Assembly: GCA_963678675.1 (NCBI GenBank)
Contig: OY783200.1
Coordinates: 7,886,501-7,950,500 of the forward strand
Direction of reading: 5' to 3'
Source: Xiphydria camelus
Taxonomy: Eukaryota; Arthropoda; Insecta; Hymenoptera; Xiphydriidae
DNA length: 64,000 nucleotides
Shown: positions 10,793 through 21,913 of the stretch, in pieces
Layout of the letters: each line of letters begins with the position of its first letter
Position numbering within the stretch: the stretch's first letter is position 1
The notes under the pieces: model-generated
What the model was told of the DNA's origin: nothing
The model's input: only the letters and a program-made list of their open reading frames with translations
Databases searched by the model: none
Program-made: the position numbers and the translations under genes

Positions 10793-11734
10793 ACAGCCCG
10801 TTCACACGATACGGTTTTTTCCCGTTTCGGTATTTTACCGAATCCGTTTTTTTACCGTGTGCTGCAGTGGCGCATACATTTAAATGGGCGCGTTCACACG
10901 GTACGTCTTCGAAACTCATACGGCAATTTCACCGATTCGGTCGAGACTGGCGTTCGGTTTTCGGGGGTCGTATTCACACGATACGGTTTTTTCCCGTTTC
11001 GGTAAATTCACCGAATCGGTTTTTTACCGTGTGCTGCAGTGGCGCATACATTTAAATGGGCGCGTTCACACGGTACGTCTTCGAAACGCATACGGCAATT
11101 TCACCGATTCGGTCGCGACTGACATTCGGTCTTGTCACTGAAAACCGAATGGCCCGATTCGGGAAAATAATCAAATCGGTTGCTAGTGGCAATGTTTATG
11201 CATCGAAGTGTTCAGACAGGATAGTTTTCGTACTGATAGGGCTCATGCATGGCCGGGTGATGGCGCGACAATAAACAATGATTTTAACCCTTTTAGTACC
11301 GGACGACGATATATCGTCGTTCTCTGCACTTGCGAAAAGTGCCAGCGACGATATATCGTTGCGTATGCGATGGCGCCATGTTCTTCGCATTACGAAAAGC
11401 TCTATCTGAAAATAAATTTATAAAACGTTATAAACGATCTAATAACATTGCAAAGTAATGTAATAAAAATTGTTTTTGAGTATCCTTTGCATTCGCTCGA
11501 GCGGCACTGTTTCGACGCCCGGGCGATTGGTTGACACGTCCACTCGACGTGTGCGAAACACTTGCCAGAGCCGTAGCCGAGATAGGTATAGTGTCAGGGG
11601 GCTGACCGATTCGGTAGAATTTTACCGAAACGGTGAAAAACCGTATAGTCTGAACGGGCTGTTCGATAAAATTACCGAAACGGTGAAAAACCGCATCGTG
11701 TAAACGAAAAAACCGTATCGTGTGAACGGGCTGT
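10793..11734. mobile_element. 942-bp non-autonomous TIR element in gene copy A leader
   Basis: Both ends carry the inverted repeat ACAGCCCGTTCACACGATAC. The left side contains two direct copies of a 172-bp unit (10799-10969 and 10971-11140) and the right side has several inverted copies of ACCGAAACGGTGAAAAACCG. No transposase frame is present. The interior holds a CGACGATATATCGTCG palindrome at about 11300 and a second, related one near 11350. Comparison with copy B shows it inserted between TTCGTTA and GTCTGA. A clear target duplication is not visible. The superfamily is not identified. Confidence 0.72.
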
Positions 11735-11918
11735 GTCTGATTAATACGATCGCAACGAGAACATTGAGTTACAATGCCGAAAATGCGCCAAGTTCCGACT
11801 CTGATTCGAGCGTGAAAGAGTACAATCCAATCCACTATCCGGGTTTTCGATTTCGCGGACGTGTAATAATTTGTCCAAAAATCTGGAGAGTGTTTAGTGC
11901 TGAAAAAAATCGGCAATA

Positions 11919-13610
11919 GGGAGGTTCGGTAATTTTTTTTTAAATGAAAATCGATAGTTTAGGTCACAAAAACGTTAACCGAAGTTGTAGCGCAAAATAT
12001 TAAGAGTTAATCGTGCTATAAATATTTAAAAATCATGAATTGACGCGAGGCTAGAAAACGGGACCTCGACATGAGGCTACGTTGCGTGACGTCAGTTGCC
12101 AGATACCCCCGCCACAACGTCCAAACTATACTCGCAACGAGTAGATTTACCGTAGAAAACGCAACAGCCAGCAGTACGTATTAAGTAGTAGTGGCTTCAG
12201 CGCGGGTTTTAACGTCCACACGTCCAAAAAGCACATACACTTCGTTGTTGCTATCTCGGAACTAACTATTTCTTATTTAGTAGACGCTGCAAAGCCCGTT
12301 TAGAAGGGACAGAGTGACCAGAAATCACTCTGTATCAAGCTACACACCACATGCTCATCTGGGCCGCTAGGCGCGCCGGGTTTTTTCCGGTTGTAAAGTA
12401 TTGGAAACTTTTTAGCAAGGGTAGAGTTATAAATCTGTACCCCCTCTCTCTCTCTCTCTCTCTCTTACATTTCCTTTACGATAATTAATCATATTCTTAA
12501 CCCTTTCACACTCACGAATTTTTATTTTTACAGCCATACAATTGATAATGTATACTCCAGCTCTTCGATGCTTTAAATTTTAATTTTGTTTAATACAAAA
12601 ATTTTTTTTTGCATAAATTTAAATTTTTTAGTTTATTTATAAATTTAATTTTTAATTTGTATGGCGATATATGCCTTATACGTTCGTTACAATGTCCACG
12701 AATGTACTTCTTGTGAACAAACGGTCAAAAATCTAATTTATGACCTTATATATACATTAATCCACGCGTGTCCACATTTGTGGTCACCATGAGCGAAAGG
12801 GTTAAACTTAGGATTATAAATATCTAACATCGAGCAGTTTTTACTTATTTCAATACTCTCACTCAAGAAGTAATCGATTAAATTAATGTAGAAGTTTTCT
12901 TATCTATTATAATTTGCTTTTGGGGAACATACCAATGGTCCAACATTTATTGCTACGGATTAAGGAAAAACCCCAAAAGAAGACCTCAATCCTACCAAGT
13001 AATCATTATCATTCAATCTTAAATCTATGCTGATACATACATAGTTTGTAGATACAAATTACTCTTATATTCTAATAAGATTACATAAAAATTGATAGTA
13101 CCGTGATCAAATTTAAAAAATTAATATTCAACAGTAATCTTCATCATATGATATGTTACGCAAATCTTTAATACGTGCACTTCGTCGAAGTTTGTTTACC
13201 TACTTCAGAATCTTTTGAGGCATTTACGTCAATCTTATTCTTTTTATCAACTTCATCTGTCTCAACAATAAGCCTTTCCTCAAATAGAAGCTTAGCCCTT
13301 TTCCCTTCTGACCATCGCTGATTCACACCCGAAACATTTGCCGATCCAAGAGAGCCAGACAGTTAAATCACGTTCGCGCTATATGCCTGCACTGCTCCCC
13401 AGGAGAAGGCGGAGCTTGTATCTGGCAAGTGACGTCAAACCAATAAGAAAACGTTCTCGTCCCTAACGTTATCGCCGGAGTTACAATGTGCAATTTGAAG
13501 TAGTAAATTTTATTTTTTTTTGAAAAATTCTTTTACGTACATGGTTACTTACACATGCATAATAGTTTCCATAGAGAAATAACATAAAATATTTTTGGTC
13601 CGAACCTCCC
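11919..13610. mobile_element. 1.7-kb TA-flanked non-autonomous element (Tc1/mariner-like TIR)
   Basis: The termini GGGAGGTTCGG...CCGAACCTCCC are flanked by TA at 11917 and 13611. A second inverted pair, TGACGTCA.TTGCCAGATA, lies about 165 bp inside each end (12090 and 13420). There is no transposase frame. It splits exon 1 of gene copy A and is itself host to a piggyBac MITE. Confidence 0.72.
12501..12801. mobile_element. 301-bp piggyBac-type MITE
   Basis: TTAA target duplications (12497-12500 and 12802-12805) flank CCCTTTCACACTCACGA at the left and the complementary GAGCGAAAGGG at the right. TTAA with CCC.. ends is the piggyBac hallmark. It is nested inside the 1.7-kb element. Confidence 0.82.
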
Positions 13611-13876
13611 TATTGAGGAGAGCTGTAGAGGAAATCTTTGAAGTAAATGGTATCGACGGTGTTCACATTGCATAGACAGATGCCTGTACGTAATGCTGGG
13701 AAGCTTCTTAACACCGGTAAGAAATCAATAAAATCTTCCTCTTATTATTTGTGAGGAATGTTTCTTGGCGGAGTCGATGGGAATGCCGTCACCGTATTCC
13801 TGACACCCCTCGCTCGAAGGATGTTTATTATATGTTGGGTCGAGAGGGAGACTAGGCACCCCGGGTCCTGGATGAC

Positions 13877-14168
13877 GTCTGTAAGCAGGCATAGCAACCT
13901 CAGCAGAATCAAAAATTTTTATATGGATAATTTGCCGCTAAATAGTCGCTAATTAGTTGTTATAGAAAAAATTTTGTCGCGTTTGCCGTTTTCGAAAAAT
14001 TTGAGTTTTTGCCAGCTTGATGTCAAGATAGCAACATTTTTTTCTTTTTTGGCAGAATAAAAAATTTTTATATGGATAATTTGCCGCTAAATAGTCGCTC
14101 ATTAGTTGTTGTAGAAAAAATTTTGTCGCATTTGCCGTTTTCGAAAAATTTGAGTTTTTGCCAGCTTG
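13877..14168. repeat. left TIR of NOF element, two ~149-bp units
   Basis: The unit ATATGGATAATTTGCCGCTA... occurs at 13921 and again at 14070, each followed by GAAAAATTTGAGTTTTTGCC. The inverted counterpart is at 19735-20049. Confidence 0.85.
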
Positions 14169-15060
14169 TAACAATACTTATAAATAACACTAGCACACGA
14201 AGGCGACAAGATAAACACGAGTATATATATGCGTATGGAGAACGATCTCGACTCCTCGGAGCTAAACCAACGAATGTCTGTACGCTGCCACGTCGTCGAT
14301 GCATCGTCGATGCATCGGCCGGTTGCAATCCTCGTCAATGCATTGTCTATGCATCGGCCAGTCGCAACCGAGACATACCTACACACAACGAAACGACTGT
14401 AAAAGACGCGAAGACAGACTGACGACACGTGCAATCGTTTTGCCCCCTACCATCTCTCTCCATATCGGCGGCTTGCTTAATTTATTGCGTCTTGTAATAT
14501 GAGACTCCTTCGCACCGTTCCGATCGCCGAAAGCCAGCTCTTCTAAGAACGAAACACATCGAACGACGTCTCCCCTTCCTTCCTTCCTTCTCTTTTACAT
14601 TGAAGCTGTAACCACCGCCCTACTTAGACTTTTCGTCAGTCTGTACTTCAACTCTGTAACTAAAGATCCAGTTATATAAGTATAAATAAGTATAAATAAG
14701 AAACAGGGACTAGCATGGATCGAACCACGATGAAGTTTGGGAAGCTGCCAGCCGCGAGAAGCTGTACTAACTAAACGCACGTAGCGATATTTCCAGCGCT
14801 GTGACGTCAGACCAATCACAGGGCGTTCGCGCTACGCATCATATTTAAAGGGACAAGCCGATTTTAGAAACCTCAACAGTTCGTTAATGAATTAATATTT
14901 TGAAAAATGGTTTGGGGGACGTGTACCTTACACATATACGCATCTATTCTGAGCAAAACCATTCCATTTAATAATTGAGCGCAAGACCCCTATTCAATCG
15001 ATTTGCAATTTTTCATCAAGAGTAGTAATATAGTAGTGGTATAATATTGCATATGGTTGT
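14169..15060. other. non-coding upstream region inside NOF element
   Basis: It contains short direct repeats of GATGCATCG (14297-14370), a (TTCC)n tract near 14575, and a TGACGTCA..CCAAT cluster at about 14805-14820 that resembles a promoter (CRE and CCAAT box). No gene is seen. The region lies directly before the transposase start and probably drives it. Confidence 0.4.
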
Positions 15061-15075
15061 TAATTTATTATATTA

Positions 15076-17560
15076 TTGATAATGGCTGGACGTGGTCGTC
15101 CACCAACTGTACTTCGTGACAAAATCTTCGAGGTCGTGCTAACACGTTCGAAAGATGTATTAATGTCAGATGGTTCAATTGCATTTGATAGTAATATTGT
15201 TTGGATGGAATTATCAAACGATGTAAATGGAAAGATATCCCCATTATCATTGTATTCCTACGTGGTTAATGATCGTTGGGGTTTGAAAAAGAAGCTGATG
15301 GAAGCTGAAAATATCATTGATAACAATATTGATGAAAGTCAGTTTGATGATATCAACAATGATGAGACAGTAAATGTGTCACAAAATTTATTGAGGTCCA
15401 TTGACGATAATGACACTGAAATCAATGTCAAAAGAACTTACGTACTGTAGTTCAGCTTGGAGCAATATTCAGCGATGATTACAGAGAAAAAAAGAAAGGT
15501 CAGTTCAAGAAAAAATAAAACATCGGTAAGCAGTTTCAAAGATTTCATACCTGGAGTGTGGGAGGATGTGATTTCAAAAGAAATTATTAATGCGACCCCC
15601 CAGTGAGATGTGGTTACAATTTTAAACATCATTATCTCTCTTTCGACTAATGGAACAGCAGGCACGTTCAAAGGTAACGAATATAAAAATATTATCATAA
15701 CGATAAATTTATCTTTGATATAGTCAATAACTTATTAATATTCAATATTCGTATTTGTATTCATTGTTTTATAGCTAGCTGTAATTGTGGCGGTCAGTTG
15801 GACGGCATAATTAATGTCGGTGCTGATTGTGTGAAAATAACATGCACAATGAGCAAGGGACCGAAGAAATGTAGTAAAAGATGGTTAAGGGCTCAAGAAC
15901 GAGAAAGAGTAACTCATGAGATTGGAACGAAATCGGTGCATGTATATCGTGCTGAGAAAAAGCGAATGAAATGATGCAATCCGGGGATGAAGAGCCACCA
16001 AACCTAAATTCTTCTGCAGTTTATAGAACTGCAAAATATATGAGTTTCAGAGTCGGAGATATCTTCATCGAGATCCAATTAAAGCCGTGCAGATGCTAAA
16101 ATATTCAGCTACAGGTGCGAATATTATTCACAACATTGAACTGGATCCATTTTTCGTTTATTATTGGTCTCGTCATCAAATAAATATATTCAGAAAATAC
16201 GCTGAAAGACAACCAAGCTGTTTGTCAATAGACGCAACAGGTTCAATTATTAAAAAATTCGTCAAATTCGATAAAATACAGACTAAAACTATTTACTTGT
16301 ATGAAGGCGTAATTTGTTTAAAAGAAGGACAGTTTTCTGTCTTACAAATGTTGAGTGAACGCCACGACGCTACAAAAATTCAAGACTGTTTGATGGAATG
16401 GTGCAAGTCTGGTGCACCTCCACCAAAAAGAAGCAGTATTAGATGGCGCGCGAGGGCTCCAAATTGCAACAGTTAGGGCTTTTGCTGGTTATTTAACCAT
16501 CGAAGAGTATGCAGATGCATGCAAAGGTCCCACTATGCCTAGGTGTTTTCTTCGAATCGATAATGCCCACTTTATCAAGACGTACATATGCATCACTCTT
16601 CAAAACTGAAAATACAGTCCGTCGTATTAAAGTATTCTATCTGGCAGCTGTGGGACAATTAATCCTGTCAAGAAGTATTGATGAGGCTAAGAAAATTATA
16701 AGGGCACTTCTCTTAATTTCGAGGAGTGAAACAGAAGGTCAGCTACAGAACGGTGATGAAACAAATACAGAAAAAGCAAAAGAGTATTTGAAGAAGATGA
16801 TCACGAAGGAAGACGTAAGAATAATGAAAATTTCCGACTGTTTCTTTTCACTACATCTTTAAGTAGTTGACTTGAGTTGTATAATAATAGCATGATTAAA
16901 ATTTATTTGAGTATAAATAATAATAAATATAACAAATATGATTCATACAGTTTTTCTTATGCTTGTATTTTTATCCACACACGACACAATATATATGTAC
17001 AGTATGCTACACAACACGGTATTAAATTTTTTTTTAGATAACAAAATATGATGATGCTGTGGAATAGTTGGAAACAGTAGTTACTGCCAATGTGGAAGCG
17101 ATCCAGTCTGTCTCGACACCGAAATCGACGAAGACGATGAGATAACCGTTATGGAACATAATTGCAATAATGAATGGCAACGACTGGGCCAGGAAATAGA
17201 AGACGAAGTTCGAAGTATTATATTAAATGAAGTTGGGGATAGAGACAACGCCCATTATATGCTCAAGTTCACCAAAAAACTGATGGCTGACTTGGCAACA
17301 CTTCCATTATGGTCAAATGTCGTCAGAGATATGTTTGGATATGGTAGAATTCCAGCTTCTAGTGCACCTTCAGAAGGTGAATTTAATAAAATAAAAGCAC
17401 ATCTACTGAAGGGAGAAACTCTGCCTATGAGGGTAGATGCATTTCTTGAAAGGCACATAAACTTTATCTGTGGTCGAATGAAGATTGCATTACCCAAAAT
17501 GAACGCTTCAAATATATCTGATGTGCAGATTGATAATGAAATCGCAAATGAAGTTTCATC
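15076..17560 (+). pseudogene. MULE/NOF-type transposase, broken
   Basis: The start is the ATG at 15082 (MAGRGRPP...), the second of two candidates. An N-terminal region of about 120 codons is followed by CxC.G and C..S motifs with a basic block (15780-15990), then the catalytic part: LSIDATGSIIKK near 16222-16257, QMLSERHDATKI near 16345, LDGARGLQIATVRAF near 16437 and FLRIDNAHFIK near 16540. The C-terminal domain with PLWSNVVRDMFG, SSAPSEGEFNKIK and RVDAFLERHINF is at 17310-17470. This order fits MULE transposases of the NOF/Phantom group known from insects. Stops at 15450, 15604, 15974 and around 16430 show several frameshifts and nonsense changes. Part of the apparent break near 15700-15775 is probably an intron. 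Confidence 0.75.
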
Positions 17561-17569
17561 AAATGATGA

Positions 17570-18740
17570 ACAATACGTGATCGACGTAAATGCAAATGAG
17601 TGCGCTGCTTGTGCAAATAATGAAAAACCAACAGGGCGGCATACATGCTTTATATGTAACAGACCTATCCATAATTTGGATGGATGCTCCGTTGCGTTAA
17701 GTAATGAGGATGAAGGGCATGGCCAACAGCGAATTTGTCGCACGTGTGAGAAAACTGAGAGCGCTCATATTATTGCAGGATCTCGAGAAAAAGAGAATTG
17801 GGGAGGGTTGAATAAGAGTCCTGTGAGACAAAATAAAAAAAAAAGAACTAGAAAATATCTTGGCGAACATCCTGAATTAATAAGCGACCAAATTCAATGG
17901 AAAGGGAGCAATACAAATTTAGCAATATTGAAGAATGGCAGTCATCAGTCACTGCGACCAGTACAGATAGATAAGAAAGACATGTATGCCATATTAACGT
18001 GCGCATTTGATAGTCTATATCAAGTCGTACTTACTGCTCTCTGTGACTGGCCTAAATTCAAGCCCCATGTAAGTATTTACATTTTATGAGAATATATAGT
18101 TGTAATAAAATAAATTATATCTATTCCTTCATTCTATAGGTTGAGATTGCAGGTCGTACTAATTTGCTATGTAGCATGGCATTGCAAGTTTTGCGTACAC
18201 GTATTGGAGCAAGAACATATCGAGCGAGGACTGAAATACTATATCGACACATGAAATGCCCACAAACGATTCAACCCGATGGTTCAATTTTTCTCAACTG
18301 TGAACTGAATCCCGCTGAAATAATCCTCTGTTTATTTCGCGAATCGCCATTAATCACAATGAAATGGACATGCGATGAATGTCACGATGAAAATATGGAA
18401 GACGTGATTTTGCCACCGGTTGGTATGTCTGATATACGAGCGATTGAGATCAACGAAATCTTGGCACTCGGCATAAAAATATCATCTCGAAAAGAGTACT
18501 GCAGTGGAATGAGGACGAAGGCATTACATAACTTGGGTAAATATTCAAATCAATCATCATCGAAAACAATACATATTAAATATAAGATGCAATAATCAAT
18601 ATTATCTTCTTATAAATAGGAACGTTGCTCGTGTTCGAGATCCGATTCGATGAGGAACAAGTTCCCATTCAATTGAGAGAAATCTCAAAAAGGTTTTTGT
18701 GTCCGTTAGATGAAAACGAAAAATACCATTTGGTGTAGGA
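17570..18740 (+). pseudogene. Cys-rich and USP-like (cysteine peptidase) tail of the NOF element protein
   Basis: It continues the frame of 17151-18089. A zinc-finger-like part (CAAC....H.CFIC...C....C..C) lies at about 17607-17745. Then comes LTCAFDSLYQV near 18000, an arrangement like the active-site Cys block of ubiquitin-specific peptidases. An intron (about 18070-18139) leads to RTNLLCSMALQVL and WTCDECHDENME (18370), and another (18536-18619) to the end, with LLVFEIRFDEEQVPIQL before a stop near 18738. The peptidase reading is an inference from the Cys block and its neighbourhood. A catalytic His is not assigned. The role of such a tail in transposition is unknown. Confidence 0.5.
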
Positions 18741-19734
18741 GAGATTCGCTGCATACCACCGCCTTCACCGTCATCACTTGCTCACTATACTGCAATTTGT
18801 AAGAGGGAAAAATGGCTGGAATTTGATGACAACGCTGAGGAACCGAAAAATAGAAAGGAATCATTTTCTATTATACCTTCCCTGTTCGTTTACGTAAAAG
18901 GGTAAGAAAAATTACAGTATGATACCAAAGTCAAAAAGAAAAATCACTAGTATATTGTTGTAAAAGACCAATATTATTATAAAATATATTTAATGTTAAC
19001 TCGATATTTAAATATATTAATGAATATATGCAATACTATCACAGGGTTAAAAATGATACAAGTAATAATCAGCAAAATATAATGTGCAATTAGAGAAAAA
19101 CAAAATAGGTATATTGTGCAATTATTAAAACATAAGTTACGGGAAAAAAACCATTAAAATAACGCTCATCGTGATAAAATTAATATCCCAAATATTATTA
19201 TTAAATAGTATTGTTCCTAGAAATATCTGAATATTGTACACTAAAATAATGACCGTCAAAAATTTCAAAATTATATAGGTATCCTCCCTTTAAAATAATC
19301 TGGAGCTAAATGGATCTGTAGATTCTCGTATTGATAAATTATTACATGTCCACTAAAAGCAATACTTCCTTGCCGTTATCTTATCAACATACAATTCATT
19401 TAGTTTTTGGTGCCAATATATTCATTAAATATTTTTTCCCGAGCGATTGGAATTAGTTGGTAGCTTCGTAGCAAACTATTTCTCTGCGTCAGGTTACATG
19501 TCCACTTGGACGTCGGTGCCAATATGTCTAACAAATATTTTTTTCCGTACGATTGGAATTAGTTCTTTGCAGCAAAATTATCTAGATCGCGATAAACTTC
19601 ATCGCGACAGAGCGACTGAAACACTGAACTGGTGTGGTTTCGAACATGATGTCAGAGTTGATTCATGCAGTAACTAATTTATAATTAATTATAAAGTGTG
19701 ATTAATGCGTTTTTTATAATTAGGAACCAAAAAA
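18741..19734. other. non-coding 3' part of NOF element
   Basis: AT-rich, without coding signal. A degenerate direct repeat, GGTGCCAATAT....AAATATTTTTT.CCG..CGATTGGAATTAGTT, occurs at about 19410 and 19515. Confidence 0.45.
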
Positions 19735-20049
19735 GAAAAAATTTTGATATCTTGACATCAAGCTGGCAAAAACTCAAATTTTTCGAAAACAGCAAACGCG
19801 ACAAAATTTTTTCTATAATAACTAATTAGCGACTATTTAGCGGCAAATTATCCATATAAAAAATTTTAATTCTGCAAAAAAAGAAAAAAATGTTGCTATC
19901 TTGACATCAAGCTGACAAAAACTAATTTTTCGAAAACGGCAAACACGACAAAATGTTTTCTATAACAACTAATTAGCGACTATTTAGCGGCAAATTATCC
20001 ATATAAAAATTTTTGATTCTGCTGAGGTTGCTATGCCAGCTTAACAGAC
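19735..20049. repeat. right TIR of NOF element, two inverted units
   Basis: Reverse complement of the left TIR, again with two unit copies (TTATCCATAT at about 19849 and 19995). It ends GCTATGCCAGCTTAACAGAC. Confidence 0.85.
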
Positions 20050-20186
20050 GTCCTGGATGACGCTATGCGTGGAAACATTCGAGTTTTAGCCGTTGCAACG
20101 AGAGCATCTCTCGTATATATATTCCAGCATATACCAGTGTATCAGTACAATAAAGTATTCTCCTTGAGTTAAATTACTCTTACAAA

Positions 20187-20204
20187 GTCAGAAGTGGGAT
20201 TCGC
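20187..20204 (+). promoter_or_regulatory. primer-binding site of LTR element 2
   Basis: GTCAGAAGTGGGATTCG lies 2-3 bases after the LTR end. Its complement resembles the 3' part of an insect leucine tRNA (GAATCCCACTTCTGAC). No TGG is present, so priming would start inside the tRNA end or the first bases have mutated. Confidence 0.5.
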
Positions 20205-20264
20205 ACACGTGCATTAGTTAAGTCAATAAGTGATCGTGAGAGACTTTCGAATAATAAATTCATA

Positions 20265-20998
20265 ATGTCACTATATGGACGATCCGAACATCGAAGATCC
20301 GGCGGGTTACATCATCGTGGACGCTCTCTTAGAAGTCGAGAGCGTTCTAGAAGTAGCGGAAGTGACTATCGTGCAGTGGAAAGACGAACAAGAAGCCGTT
20401 CTCCACGTCGTACAGATTCCAGGGTCCGGCTAAGCAGGAACAGTCGAGAATCTGTCAGCGGCTGAATGGATTGGAAAGATCAATAATTACGGTGGTGTAT
20501 GATTGGGACGACAAGATAAAATTGTATCTCTCAGGGTGTAGACTGGCAGGTAATGCGAAATTGTGGTATGACGGCCCAACGCATTCCTTTCTGAACAGGG
20601 GCCTATTTTCTCATGCGCTAATCCAACAATTCCCGGGGGAAGTCTGTTTTGGTCGTTTATTTAACGAAGTCGCGGCATACAAAAGTAAACCAGGTGGTTG
20701 ATCTTATTGCTCACGATATACACGAGGAATTCATTCGCACGGTAATGTTAACAGCCAAATTGCGTACGGTAGCAAAGCCTAACCAGAGACTTAGCATTTT
20801 CTCAGTAACTAAAGTTAAAGAGAGTAAAGGAACTAGAGATTTGAATGCGGCTAGGGACTCAAAACAGGTAAATTTTAAACAAAAGAATAAGTCTGACGTT
20901 ATGTGTCATATTTGCAAAACATTAGGCCACTATAAGTGTAATTGTCCGAAAAATCGAGAGGGGGAAACCACTGAAGTTCAAAGTAACAAAAGTCGAAA
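20265..20998 (+). pseudogene. gag: gag remnant of LTR element 2
   Basis: It starts at ATG 20265 with an Arg/Ser-rich N-terminus (66 codons to a stop at 20463). A shifted frame carries a Gag-like helix region (GCRLAGNAKLWYDGP near 20540). A zinc knuckle, CHICKTLGHYKCNC, lies at about 20902-20943. The frames do not join. The knuckle is followed within 60 bp by RT sequence, so protease is deleted. Confidence 0.7.
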
Positions 20999-21640
20999 AT
21001 GTGCGTGGACTATAAGGCATTAAATAAAATTACGAAACGAATAAAATATCCACTACCGATAATCGATGATGAAATAGATAGATTAGAAAAAAAATACTTC
21101 ATTACCCTAGATTTGAAATCAGACTTTTATCATATTCCATTACATTTCGACGCTATTGAAAAGACTGCCTTTATTACTCCTGACGGTCATTATGAATTCC
21201 TACGCGTCGCTTTTGGGTTAGTCAGCGCTTGAGAATATTTTCAGAGAATTATGATGGCAACTTTTCGCGGAACTGATATTAATATTTATATCGATGATAT
21301 CGTATTCGCATTTAACAAAACGAGAGGGATTCGAAAAATTAAAAGAGATATTGGAAATCTTCCGGAGTAAAGGGTTTTCAATAAATATATCAGCAAATGT
21401 GTGTGTGTGTGTGTGTGTGTAAATTGTTCTTGAAAAAGATCGAATATCTAGGTTGCGAAGTTCCTAAAGAAGGCGCTCGATCGGGTCAATGTAAACACGA
21501 CGCAGTACTGAAAGCCGAATCGCTAAAAACGTTAAACAAGTGCATCAATGTCTTGGCTTGACCGGGTTCTGCAGAAAGTTTATTAACGACATTGCAAGTA
21601 AAATAGCACCATTTTGATAGACTTGTTACGTAAAAATTCC
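20999..21640 (+). pseudogene. pol: reverse transcriptase remnant of LTR element 2
   Basis: CVDYKALNKIT, YPLPIIDDEIDRL, FITLDLKSDFYHIPL and EFLRVAFGL appear in one frame. A TGA follows at 21230, and YIDDIVF (with the catalytic aspartates) lies near 21286 in another frame. A (GT)n run at 21401-21420 interrupts the thumb, which continues with KIEYLGCEVPKEGAR. RNase H is absent. Confidence 0.78.
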
Positions 21641-21913
21641 CAGTAGGAAAGGGGTACTAAGTAAGAAAATGTAATACAAGAAATAAAGGAAGAGTATTGG
21701 TTTAAAAATGAGGCAATTTGTTAAGAAATGTGTTGATAATTGAAGCGTGCACCGGAATAACGATCTATGTCACATTTTTGGCTCTTTTGCGATAAAAGTG
21801 GAATAATGATCTATGTACTATTTGAAATCCGTTGCAAAGTCTACTTTTGTAATATCTCGCTAGATGGCGGTGTTATTATCATCAGAAATTTGATTGTTAT
21901 GGAACAATGATCT

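Larger units (their letters stand above)
13877..20049 (+). mobile_element. 6.2-kb NOF/MULE-type DNA transposon with repeat-bearing long TIRs
   Basis: The ends read GTCTGT(T)AAGC.GGCATAG.. inverted at both sides. The target GTCCTGGATGAC is duplicated (13865-13876 and 20050-20061). Because the ends are palindromic at GAC/GTC, the true duplication could be 12, 10, 8 or 6 bp, and 8-10 bp would suit MULEs. The TIRs are about 300 bp, each holding two direct copies of a ~148-bp unit as in Drosophila fold-back/NOF elements. The inside encodes a MULE-like transposase and a Cys-rich region. The frames are broken, so it is probably inactive. Confidence 0.82.
13750..20184 (+). repeat. 5' LTR of LTR element 2, split by NOF element
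   Basis: The left piece is 13750-13876 and the right piece 20062-20184. Together they match 25946-26200, including the GTCCTGGATGACGCTATGCG site where the NOF element entered. The 5' LTR lacks about 9 bp after TTTATTATATG that the 3' LTR has, and has 2-bp insertions near the end. Confidence 0.88.

Noticed and set aside
11281..11400. TTAACCCTTTTAGTACCGG considered as the left end of another piggyBac MITE
   Set aside because: No matching inverted end with GGG-TTAA was found nearby. Only the CGACGATATATCGTCG palindromes follow.
14695..14775. Clover-like sequence with GATCGAACCACGATG considered as a tRNA
   Set aside because: The stems do not pair into a complete cloverleaf and the T-arm sequence is in the wrong setting.
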